Source: Eubacteriaceae bacterium (GTDB taxonomy: Bacteria; Bacillota; Clostridia; Eubacteriales; Anaerofustaceae). From it: a stretch of DNA of 8,040 bases. Position 1 is the first letter of the stretch. Each line of letters opens with the position of its first letter. The translations under genes were made by a program, and so were the position numbers. The notes under the pieces are model-generated. The model made no database searches and was not told the origin of the DNA. It saw nothing but the letters and a program-made list of their open reading frames with translations. The DNA lies in contig JAGACT010000204.1 in assembly GCA_017613995.1 (NCBI GenBank), positions 1-8,040 of the forward strand. Direction: 5' to 3'. Shown one piece after another: positions 1 through 6,212 of the stretch.

Positions 1-2319
1 CACCGTGACTCCCTGCCTGTCCACGTCCAGCGTGAGGCACCTCCAGTTCCCTTCCAGAGTGGAAGCGAACTCCCGGGCTTTTTCGGGGAAAAGCCCGTCG
101 GTATAGACGGCCATAAGGGTCGGGCCGCTGCCGGAGAGGTAGAACGCCGCTCCGTTGTCCTCGCAGAAGGCCTTCACCTTGTCGTAGCCCGTGATCAGGG
201 GCAGGCGGTAGGGCTGGTGGATGCGGTCCCTCAGGGACAGGGAGAGCATCTTTTCGTCACCGTTTTGAAGAGCGGCTATGAGGCTCGCCAGGTGGGTCAC
301 GTTGAACACGGCGTCCGCCCTGTCGTAGTTTTTCGGAAGGATGCTTCTTGATTCCTCCGTGGAGATGCGTATGTCCGGTATGAAGGCCAGGAAGCGGTAC
401 TTCTCATTCAGAGAGAGCTGCTGTGCCGTGGCGGCTCCGTCCTCGTCGATCAGGGCAGCCGTAAGGCCCCCGTAGACCGCAGCTGCGGCGTTGTCCGCGT
501 GGCCCTCCAGCACCGATGCCATCCTGAGGATGTCGGCTCTGGAAAGGGAAAGCCCCATGAGCTCGTTTGCCGCCTCTATACCGGCGATGTAAAGGGTGGC
601 GGAGCTTCCGAGCCCCCTGGAGGAAGGCACGCTGGATTCCATTCTGACCTTCAGCTTCGGCGATGTCTTTCCGCACTGGCGGCATGCCAGCTCGAAGGCC
701 TGTACGAAATAGCATTCGTCGTAGGGGAAGTCCCCCTCAAAGCCTTCCAGTATTCCTTCCTGTGAGATACTTACTTCGAAGGTATTGTAAAGCCCCATGG
801 CTATGGCCAGGGTATCGAATCCCGGGCCCACGTTGGCAGAGGATGCGCTGACCCTTACGGTGACCTTGTCCTTCTGTATCCCCTTGAGATAACCTTCCAC
901 GTAGGAGGAAATGCTGTCGGGATCTATCACGTCCTTATGGACCTCATCCGCGACGGCGGCATTCATAAGGCCCGTGGGTATCGGGCAGCCCGAGACGGCG
1001 GACAGCTTCTTCATGCTGTCGAATTCCGATTCAGAGGGTTCGCTGCCGATGGATGCGAGCACTTCGGAGGAGAACTTGAAGGCCGACGCGGTGGACAGCA
1101 CCGCCGTGGGAAGGCTGTAGTGTCCCTTCCTGTAGGCCGCCAGGGCCACCGCTGTGTGGGGGTCGGAAAGGTAGCTGTATTCGCCGAAATAGTAACCCAG
1201 GGCCTCCCTGGCCTCGTCCATGGAGGCGAACACCCCCTCGAAGTCTTCCCGGATATCCGAGATCTCTTTCTCACTTAGGGTATATATCCCCTCCCTGGAG
1301 AGCTGAGCCATGTACTGGGCGTTCTTTTCGGGACCGCATACGAGGCTTATGAGGCGTTCCAGGTTGGAGGATATGAGTATATCCATGGAGGGCGAAGGAG
1401 TCTTTACGAGCTCCCTTCTCCTGTCGTAGGTACCGGTGGCGAAAAAGTCCGCCAGGACCCTGTTCTCGTTGGATGCGCAGATGAGCCTGCCCACGGGAAG
1501 GCCCATCTTCTTGGCGAAATAGCCCGCCAGGATATCTCCGAAGTTCCCGGTGGGAACGATGAATGAAAGGGGCTCCCCCGCGACGATCTCGCCGGAATTC
1601 ACCAAGCGCCTGTACGTCGTGTAGTAATATGCTATCTGGGGCACGAGCCTGCCTATATTTATCGAATTGGCGCTGGAGAGGCTTACTCCCTCGAAGCGCT
1701 CCGTATCAAGGAACACGCTCTTCACGGCGCTCTGGGCGTCGTCGAAATTGCCCCTGATGGCGCACACCTTCGTGTTGGCGCCCCTGCAGGTGCTCATCTG
1801 GCGCCTCTGCATCTCGCTCACTCCCCCGTGGGGATAAAAGACCATGATGCGGGTGCCGGCCACGTCCGAAAAGCCGGACAGGGCCGCGCTGCCCGTGTCC
1901 CCGCTGGTGGCGGTCAGAAGGCAGATCTCGCCCTTCATGCCCAGCACCCTCCTGGCCTCCGTCAGGAGGTAGGGCAGCACGGACAGGGCCACGTCCTTGA
2001 AGGCGCAGGTGGGTCCGTGCCACAGTTCCGTGATGTATACACTGCCTGCCCTGGCCACCGGGGCGATGTCCCCGTCCTCGAAACGGCTCGAGTAGGCGTG
2101 CTTCACGCTCTCCTCCAGGAAGGCTGGATCCATGTCGGTGAAGTAGTCCCTGAGGATCCTTACCGCGATATCGCAGTCTTCCATGGCAAGGATTTCATCC
2201 ACGCCGAGGCTCGGAAAGCTCTCGGGGATGTACAGGCCGCCGTCCGGGGCCAGTCCCCTGCTCACGGCCTCGGAGGGGCTCGCTGTCAGGGAGTAATCTC
2301 TGGTACTGTAGTAACGCAT
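1..2319 (-). CDS. thrC-thrB: Threonine synthase-homoserine kinase fusion protein (ThrC-ThrB), 3' end beyond the window
   Basis: One open frame starts at ATG 2319-2317 and has no stop through base 1, giving 773 visible residues. Residues 1 to about 478 are a PLP-dependent threonine synthase: N-terminal APDGGLYIP, the cofactor-lysine motif HGPTCAFKD with K108, the phosphate-binding loop TSGDTGSAA (138-146), PTGNFGDILAGY, and LSTASAFKF followed by a typical ThrC C-terminus. From about residue 486 a GHMP-family homoserine kinase follows: VSASSANVGPGFD at its start, the ATP loop PSSRGLGSSA (565-574), EGHADNAAAAVYGG (from 605) and LSGSGPT (728-734). About 290 kinase residues are visible against roughly 300 in free ThrB, so little is missing. 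The kinase makes O-phosphohomoserine, which the synthase converts to threonine, so one cytosolic polypeptide should carry both final steps. The start is set by GGAG at 2330-2327, 7 nt upstream, and lies 13 nt after the aspartokinase stop. Family assignments are firm; bifunctional activity is inferred. Confidence 0.93.
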   Translation of the reverse strand, partial: MRYYSTRDYSLTASPSEAVSRGLAPDGGLYIPESFPSLGVDEILAMEDCDIAVRILRDYFTDMDPAFLEESVKHAYSSRFEDGDIAPVARAGSVYITELWHGPTCAFKDVALSVLPYLLTEARRVLGMKGEICLLTATSGDTGSAALSGFSDVAGTRIMVFYPHGGVSEMQRRQMSTCRGANTKVCAIRGNFDDAQSAVKSVFLDTERFEGVSLSSANSINIGRLVPQIAYYYTTYRRLVNSGEIVAGEPLSFIVPTGNFGDILAGYFAKKMGLPVGRLICASNENRVLADFFATGTYDRRRELVKTPSPSMDILISSNLERLISLVCGPEKNAQYMAQLSREGIYTLSEKEISDIREDFEGVFASMDEAREALGYYFGEYSYLSDPHTAVALAAYRKGHYSLPTAVLSTASAFKFSSEVLASIGSEPSESEFDSMKKLSAVSGCPIPTGLMNAAVADEVHKDVIDPDSISSYVEGYLKGIQKDKVTVRVSASSANVGPGFDTLAIAMGLYNTFEVSISQEGILEGFEGDFPYDECYFVQAFELACRQCGKTSPKLKVRMESSVPSSRGLGSSATLYIAGIEAANELMGLSLSRADILRMASVLEGHADNAAAAVYGGLTAALIDEDGAATAQQLSLNEKYRFLAFIPDIRISTEESRSILPKNYDRADAVFNVTHLASLIAALQNGDEKMLSLSLRDRIHQPYRLPLITGYDKVKAFCEDNGAAFYLSGSGPTLMAVYTDGLFPEKAREFASTLEGNWRCLTLDVDRQGVTV

Positions 2320-2332
2320 TTTTTGACTCCGA

Positions 2333-3649
2333 TCAGGTGAAGCTGTGGTACAGGGTGCGGATGGCGTCGTCGAAGTCCTCGTCCATGACGCCGATCATGA
2401 TGTTGATCTCGTCGCTTCCCTGCTCTATGATGCGGATGTTGATGCCGGCTTCTCCCAGGGCTCCGAAGATCTTTCCGGAAACGCCCTTGGTGGCAACCAT
2501 GCGGCGGCCCACCACGGCGATAAGGGAAACCCCCTCATCCACGCTGATGAAGTCGGTATCGCATTCCTTCTTGATCTCCTCCGTCAGCACGTGGCCCGTG
2601 CGGGACAGCACCGACGAGGATATGACCAGGGAGAAGCTGTCCACGGAGGACTGGATGTGCTCTATGGGGAGCTGGTACTTCTCGGTGATCTCCAGGACCC
2701 TTCTGACGAAGGAGAAGTCCTCGTGCATCCTGCTCTTGGTGACGGTGAGCACGGAATAGTCCCTCTTGCCGGTGATGCCGGTGATGAACCTCTTCTTTTC
2801 TTCCTCGCTCTCCTCCTCGAAGCTCTCCATGACCAGGGTCCCGGTGAGTTCGGGATTGGTGGTGTTCTTGATGTACAGGGGCACTCCCGCCTTCAGCACC
2901 GGGAACACTGTCTCTTCATGCAGCACCTCTGCTCCCATGTATGAGAGCTCCCTGAGTTCGCTGAAGGTGATCCTCTCGATGGTACGGGGATTGTCCACGA
3001 TCTTGGGGTCGGCCATCAGGATGCCGTCCACGTCGGTCCAGTTCTCGTAGCACTGGGCGTCCAGGGCCGCGGCCACCAGGGCTCCGGTGACGTCGCTGCC
3101 GCCCCTGGAGAAGAGGTGCAGCTTCCCGTCGGGGGTGGAACCGTAGAATCCGGGCACCACCATGGGGCCGTTCTTCTCGTAGGCGTTTCTTATATCCTCG
3201 TATGTGCGCTCGTAGTCCACCGTGCCGTCGAAATTGAAGTGTATCACGTCGCAGGCGTCCACGAAGGCGTACCCCAGATGCTTGGACATCAGAAGGGCCG
3301 ACAGGTATTCACCGCGGGAGACCACGTATTCCTCCGAAACGGAGGGGGTGAAGTTGGCTCTCACTTCAGAGAGGATGCCCTCCACGTCGAGGTCCAGACC
3401 GCATCCCTGGGCTATGTTCAGGTAGCGGCTTTTTATATCGTTCCAGATGTCGTCATAGCTCACCTTGTAGCGTATGTGGGCGGTGCAGATGTACAGAAGA
3501 TCCGTAATCTTGTTGTCCGCGGAGTATCTCTTTCCGGGGGCTGATACCACCACAACGGTGCGCATCGGATCCGATGACACTATGTTCCTGATCCTGTTGA
3601 ATCCCTCATGATCCGCCAGTGAGCTTCCTCCGAATTTTAAAACTTTCAC
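2333..3649 (-). CDS. lysC: Aspartokinase (aspartate kinase)
   Basis: This 438-residue protein phosphorylates aspartate to 4-phospho-aspartate, the entry step to the lysine, threonine and methionine pathways. The amino acid kinase domain opens with KFGGSS (5-10) and contains VSAPGK (35-40), SRGEYLSALL (111-120), FSRGGSDVTGA (180-190) and WTDVDGILMADP (204-215), all typical of aspartokinases. From about residue 295 two ACT regulatory domains follow; the second includes GVSGKIFGALGEAGINIR, where end-product amino acids usually act as feedback inhibitors. The length fits the monofunctional aspartokinases of Clostridia. The start is GTG (3649-3647), overlapping the homoserine dehydrogenase TGA by 4 nt (GTGA). 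A strong AAGGAGGT site 6 nt upstream supports it, and the overlap suggests translational coupling. Which amino acid inhibits it cannot be read from the sequence; the operon context suggests threonine, but this is inference. Confidence 0.96.
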   Translation of the reverse strand: MKVLKFGGSSLADHEGFNRIRNIVSSDPMRTVVVVSAPGKRYSADNKITDLLYICTAHIRYKVSYDDIWNDIKSRYLNIAQGCGLDLDVEGILSEVRANFTPSVSEEYVVSRGEYLSALLMSKHLGYAFVDACDVIHFNFDGTVDYERTYEDIRNAYEKNGPMVVPGFYGSTPDGKLHLFSRGGSDVTGALVAAALDAQCYENWTDVDGILMADPKIVDNPRTIERITFSELRELSYMGAEVLHEETVFPVLKAGVPLYIKNTTNPELTGTLVMESFEEESEEEKKRFITGITGKRDYSVLTVTKSRMHEDFSFVRRVLEITEKYQLPIEHIQSSVDSFSLVISSSVLSRTGHVLTEEIKKECDTDFISVDEGVSLIAVVGRRMVATKGVSGKIFGALGEAGINIRIIEQGSDEINIMIGVMDEDFDDAIRTLYHSFT

Positions 3650-4794
3650 GCTGTGACCTCCTTGTCTATGGACGCGATGAACGCGTTTTTGTCTTTGAGA
3701 TTGTCGTAAAGGCTGTGGATGTCAGTTAGGGACATCCGCTCCGTGATATATGCTCCCTCCTCCGGTGAGGAGAAGCCCAAAGCGCTCAGCTCGTCCGAGC
3801 ACCTGATGTAATACCTCTTTCTGACTGTAGTCTTGTCCGTTGGCGGAATGCTTTCCGGGAAGACGTGGCTGTCCCGCCTCGTATCGTATGCCGCATCCAG
3901 CATGTCGTTGGCCAGGGAGCATCCCGTGGGATCCTTTCCTGCGCCCTGCCCTATGAAGGACAGCTGGCCGGTGCGCCTGCCGAACAGAGTGATGCAGTTG
4001 TAGTTTACGTGGATCGAGGATTCCAGGGACTCGGGAGGGAACAGTACGGGCTCCACGCTGGCGCTGATGCCCGAAGGCGTCATCACCGCCTCGGCGATCA
4101 GTCTTGCCGTCACTCCCATCCTCCCGAAGATCTCCACGTCCCTGTCGGTGATGTTCTCTATGCCGAAGGTGGGGATGTCGTCCTCGTCCATGATGGTGTC
4201 GAAGGCTATGTTGGCGCTTATGGCGCATTTTCGCCGGGCGTCGGCGCCGTTGAGGTCGCTGGTGGGATCCGACTCCGCGTATCCCAGCTCCTGTGCTACC
4301 CTCAGGGCGTCCTTGAACGGGAAGGAGCGGGTCTGCATGGCATCCAGTATGTAGTTCGTGGTGCCGTTGACGATCCCTCTGAAGGAGAGTATCTCGTCCA
4401 GGCGGGCTATGCGGCTCAGATTGTTGAGCCAGGGTATGCCTCCGCCCACGGCGGGGGTGTAGCGCAGGACGCAGCCGTTTTTCTCGGCCAGTTCCGTCAG
4501 TTCCCTGTAATATGTGCAGATGAGATACTTGTTGGAGCTCACCACGCTCTTGCCCTTTTCCAGGCAGGCGGTAACGAATTCATAGGACGGATGCAGTCCT
4601 CCCATGGCCTCCGCCACCACGGTGATCTCGCTGTCGAAAAGTATGTCGTTGAAATCGGTGGTCACCAGGTCCTCATAGCCCGATGGTACGTACAGGTCCA
4701 GTACCTTCTTGACTTCGAGGCCGCAGTCGGTTTCCTTCAGAGCCTCGTAGGTCCCCCTTCCCACCGTGCCGAATCCAAGTATGGCTGCCTTCAT
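3646..4794 (-). CDS. hom: Homoserine dehydrogenase
   Basis: This 382-residue enzyme reduces aspartate-4-semialdehyde to homoserine with NAD(P)H, the branch point toward threonine and methionine. The Rossmann loop GFGTVG is at residues 7-12. SSNKYL (86-91) and VGGGIP (116-121) follow, then the family motif GIVNGTTNYIL (140-150). The substrate-binding and catalytic stretch ESDPTSDLNGADARRK (174-189) ends in the expected catalytic lysine K189 with D185 before it, and GQGAGKDPTG lies at 282-291. The family core ends near residue 325. The remaining 57 residues begin with KRYYIRC, which resembles the first strand of an ACT domain, but they are shorter than a full ACT domain. ATG 4794-4792 is supported by AAAGGAG (4807-4801), 6 nt upstream. 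It is the first gene of the threonine operon, directly behind a good promoter, and its TGA overlaps the aspartokinase GTG. Confidence 0.96.
   Translation of the reverse strand: MKAAILGFGTVGRGTYEALKETDCGLEVKKVLDLYVPSGYEDLVTTDFNDILFDSEITVVAEAMGGLHPSYEFVTACLEKGKSVVSSNKYLICTYYRELTELAEKNGCVLRYTPAVGGGIPWLNNLSRIARLDEILSFRGIVNGTTNYILDAMQTRSFPFKDALRVAQELGYAESDPTSDLNGADARRKCAISANIAFDTIMDEDDIPTFGIENITDRDVEIFGRMGVTARLIAEAVMTPSGISASVEPVLFPPESLESSIHVNYNCITLFGRRTGQLSFIGQGAGKDPTGCSLANDMLDAAYDTRRDSHVFPESIPPTDKTTVRKRYYIRCSDELSALGFSSPEEGAYITERMSLTDIHSLYDNLKDKNAFIASIDKEVTA
3656..3663 (-). promoter_or_regulatory. Ribosome binding site for the GTG-started aspartokinase
   Basis: Read on the minus strand, AAGGAGGT lies 6 nt before GTG 3649-3647, inside the last codons of hom. 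The near-perfect Shine-Dalgarno match fixes the non-ATG start and may compensate for it. Confidence 0.8.
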
Positions 4795-4800
4795 AGGATG

Positions 4801-4807
4801 CTCCTTT
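4801..4807 (-). promoter_or_regulatory. Ribosome binding site for homoserine dehydrogenase
   Basis: AAAGGAG on the minus strand, 6 nt before ATG 4794-4792. It lies in the short untranslated leader that follows the predicted promoter. Confidence 0.75.
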
Positions 4808-4826
4808 CGGCTGGTTTATATTAGAT

Positions 4827-4842
4827 GTGATTATATCATCAC
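4827..4842. promoter_or_regulatory. Palindrome over the -10 box, candidate operator
   Basis: GTGAT-N6-ATCAC is an inverted repeat with perfect 5-bp arms, centred on the TATAAT box of the threonine operon promoter. A repressor bound here would block RNA polymerase. No regulator gene is visible in the window, and short AT-rich palindromes can occur by chance. Confidence 0.35.
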
Positions 4843-4859
4843 TTGGCTGTGAAACACAA
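4830..4859 (-). promoter_or_regulatory. Predicted sigma-A promoter of the hom-lysC-thrCB operon
   Basis: On the minus strand a consensus -10 box TATAAT (4835-4830) is preceded, with an 18-nt spacer, by TTGTGT (4859-4854), which matches the first three bases of the -35 consensus. Transcription would start near 4822, leaving a leader of roughly 28 nt before the hom ATG. That is too short for a T-box or a leader-peptide attenuator, so control would more likely act at initiation or through feedback on the enzymes. The call rests on motif match and position only. Confidence 0.6.
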
Positions 4860-4876
4860 CCGATTTCGGCAAATGG

Positions 4877-4896
4877 CTTAATAATATTATGTTAAG
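4877..4896. repeat. AT-rich inverted repeat upstream of the hom promoter
   Basis: Arms CTTAA (4877-4881) and TTAAG (4892-4896) enclose a 10-nt AT-rich centre that itself contains the palindrome TAATATTA. It lies just upstream of the predicted -35 box, where an UP-element or activator site could sit. No function can be assigned from sequence. Confidence 0.35.
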
Positions 4897-4901
4897 AATG
4901 C

Positions 4902-4922
4902 ATAAGGAGGCCCGATCCTTAT
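4902..4922. repeat. Perfect 7-bp inverted repeat in the adh-hom intergenic region
   Basis: ATAAGGA (4902-4908) and TCCTTAT (4916-4922) are exact inverted copies separated by GGCCCGA. On the minus strand the hairpin is followed by GCATTCTTAAC, not a clean T-run, so it is not a convincing terminator. It could be a protein-binding site or a secondary stem behind the main terminator. Confidence 0.4.
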
Positions 4923-4951
4923 TAAAATGAAGCCGCATGCGTAGATACGGC

Positions 4952-4981
4952 AAAAGAACGATCCCGCCTGGGGCGGGATCG
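4952..4981 (-). terminator. Intrinsic terminator of the aldehyde/alcohol dehydrogenase operon
   Basis: A perfect 10-bp GC-rich stem (4981-4972 pairing with 4968-4959) closes a 3-nt loop. On the minus strand it is followed by TTCTTTT (4958-4952). The stem begins 15 nt after the alcohol dehydrogenase stop codon. No T-run follows on the other strand, so it acts leftward. It separates the dehydrogenase pair from the threonine operon. Confidence 0.85.
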
Positions 4982-4996
4982 GGTACACATTTATCT

Positions 4997-6199
4997 TTAC
5001 GCTTTGGAAAGGGTATCCAGCAGCTTCATGAAGTCCTCCCTCTGCCAGATCACGGGGACGGGATACAGGGGATTGGCTTCCGCGTCCGCCCAGCGGCAGA
5101 TCTGTTCGCGGTCGGCGTCCTGTATGCAGTCGAATCCGGCGGGGATCCCCATCTTCACTTTCAACTCCTCCATCCACGAGATGAAGTTCTCGGCCTTCTC
5201 GGCGTCACTGGCGCCTGCCATGCCGCATACGTCCGCCAGGTCCGCCAGACGGCCGTACACCGCGGGACCGAACTGGCGCATCACGTGGGGCAGGATGACA
5301 GACATGGCCAGGCCGTGGGCGACTCCGTAGAGCCCTCCCAGGGTATGTCCCACCGCGTGGACGTAACCGACGCAGCCCCGGGTGAAGGCCCTTCCCGCGT
5401 GGAACGCTGCCAGCTGCATCTGCTGGCGGGCCTCCAGGTCGCTTCCGTTCTCATAGGCTTTGTAGAGGTATTCGTGGATGAGCCTGACGGCCTCTTTGGC
5501 CCTCCAGTCCTCCTCCTTCGTGTTGTAGGTATGGTTGGTGTAGGCCTCCACCGCGTGGCACAGTGCGTCCATGCCCGTGGTGGCCGTGGTGAAGGGAGGC
5601 AGGCCCATGGTGAGCTCCGGATCCAGTACAGCGTACTTCGGCAGGATGGAGGGATCGTTGATGGATGCCTTGTGGTGGGTCTTCGCCTCGGTGATGACCG
5701 CAGCCACGGTGGTCTCGCTGCCGGTGCCGGCTGTCGTTGGAACCGCCCAGACTGGCACGATCTTCTTCATGACCTTCAGGATGCCCTGAAGCTGGGCCAC
5801 GCTCTTTCTCGGACGGGCGTGGCGGGCCGCAATGGCCTTGGCGCAGTCCATGGGGGAACCGCCTCCGAAGGCGATGATTCCGTCACAGCTCTCGTCATGA
5901 AACACCTTCAGGCCCGCTTCCACGTTCTCGTCGGTGGGGTTGGGCTGTATGTCGGAGAAGACCGCGTAATCCAGTCCCGCTTCCTTCATGGCCTCGATGA
6001 GCCCGTTGGGAAGGCCTATGTTCACAAGGCCGCCGTCGGTGACCAGAAGGACCTTCCTGACTCCCTTTTCCAGTATCTGTGCCGGAAGGGATCGGATGCT
6101 GCCGGGTCCCTCGATGTATTCGGGAGTGCGGTAACCCATGAAATAGTTGCCGATCTTCATGACTCCCTGGAAAATTCTGCAGTATGCCTTATTCGCCAT
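4997..6199 (-). CDS. Iron-containing alcohol dehydrogenase
   Basis: This 400-residue protein belongs to the group III Fe-dependent alcohol dehydrogenases (FucO/DhaT/AdhB type), which interconvert an alcohol and its aldehyde with NAD(P). The N-terminal half has the nucleotide-binding GGGSPMD (112-118) and PTTAGTGSE (154-162). The metal-binding half has GMDALCHAVEAY, giving ligands D211 and H215, then HAVGHTLGGLYGVAHG with H281 and H295 spaced 14 residues apart as in FucO, and H285 between them. All four metal ligands are present, so the enzyme looks active. Length is normal, and no signal peptide or membrane segment is evident, so it is cytosolic. The start ATG 6199-6197 has AGGAGG 7 nt upstream, overlapping the stop of the aldehyde dehydrogenase 11 nt away, so the pair is co-transcribed and probably coupled. 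The substrate cannot be told from sequence. Confidence 0.93.
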   Translation of the reverse strand: MANKAYCRIFQGVMKIGNYFMGYRTPEYIEGPGSIRSLPAQILEKGVRKVLLVTDGGLVNIGLPNGLIEAMKEAGLDYAVFSDIQPNPTDENVEAGLKVFHDESCDGIIAFGGGSPMDCAKAIAARHARPRKSVAQLQGILKVMKKIVPVWAVPTTAGTGSETTVAAVITEAKTHHKASINDPSILPKYAVLDPELTMGLPPFTTATTGMDALCHAVEAYTNHTYNTKEEDWRAKEAVRLIHEYLYKAYENGSDLEARQQMQLAAFHAGRAFTRGCVGYVHAVGHTLGGLYGVAHGLAMSVILPHVMRQFGPAVYGRLADLADVCGMAGASDAEKAENFISWMEELKVKMGIPAGFDCIQDADREQICRWADAEANPLYPVPVIWQREDFMKLLDTLSKA

Positions 6200-6206
6200 C
6201 TCTTCG

Positions 6207-6212
6207 CCTCCT
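6207..6212 (-). promoter_or_regulatory. Ribosome binding site for the alcohol dehydrogenase, overlapping the upstream stop codon
   Basis: AGGAGG on the minus strand, 7 nt before ATG 6199-6197. It shares bases with the TAG stop (6213-6211) of the aldehyde dehydrogenase, an arrangement that favours coupled translation. Confidence 0.75.

Noticed and set aside
1..2319. Two separate genes merged by a frameshift or miscall
   Set aside because: Both domains are intact in one frame, no stop occurs in the joint and no start codon with a Shine-Dalgarno sequence exists for a separate kinase. One base error would not create all of this, although only raw reads can settle it.
2345..2944. 199-codon plus-strand frame opposite the aspartokinase
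   Set aside because: Lies fully within the lysC coding region on the other strand and reads as Asp/His/Gly-rich nonsense.
3865..4824. 319-codon open frame on the plus strand
   Set aside because: Antisense to homoserine dehydrogenase, no family motif, skewed composition; a coding shadow.
4795..4958. T-box riboswitch or threonine leader-peptide attenuator before hom
   Set aside because: No T-box core, no run of Thr codons in a small leader ORF, and the predicted leader is only about 28 nt long.
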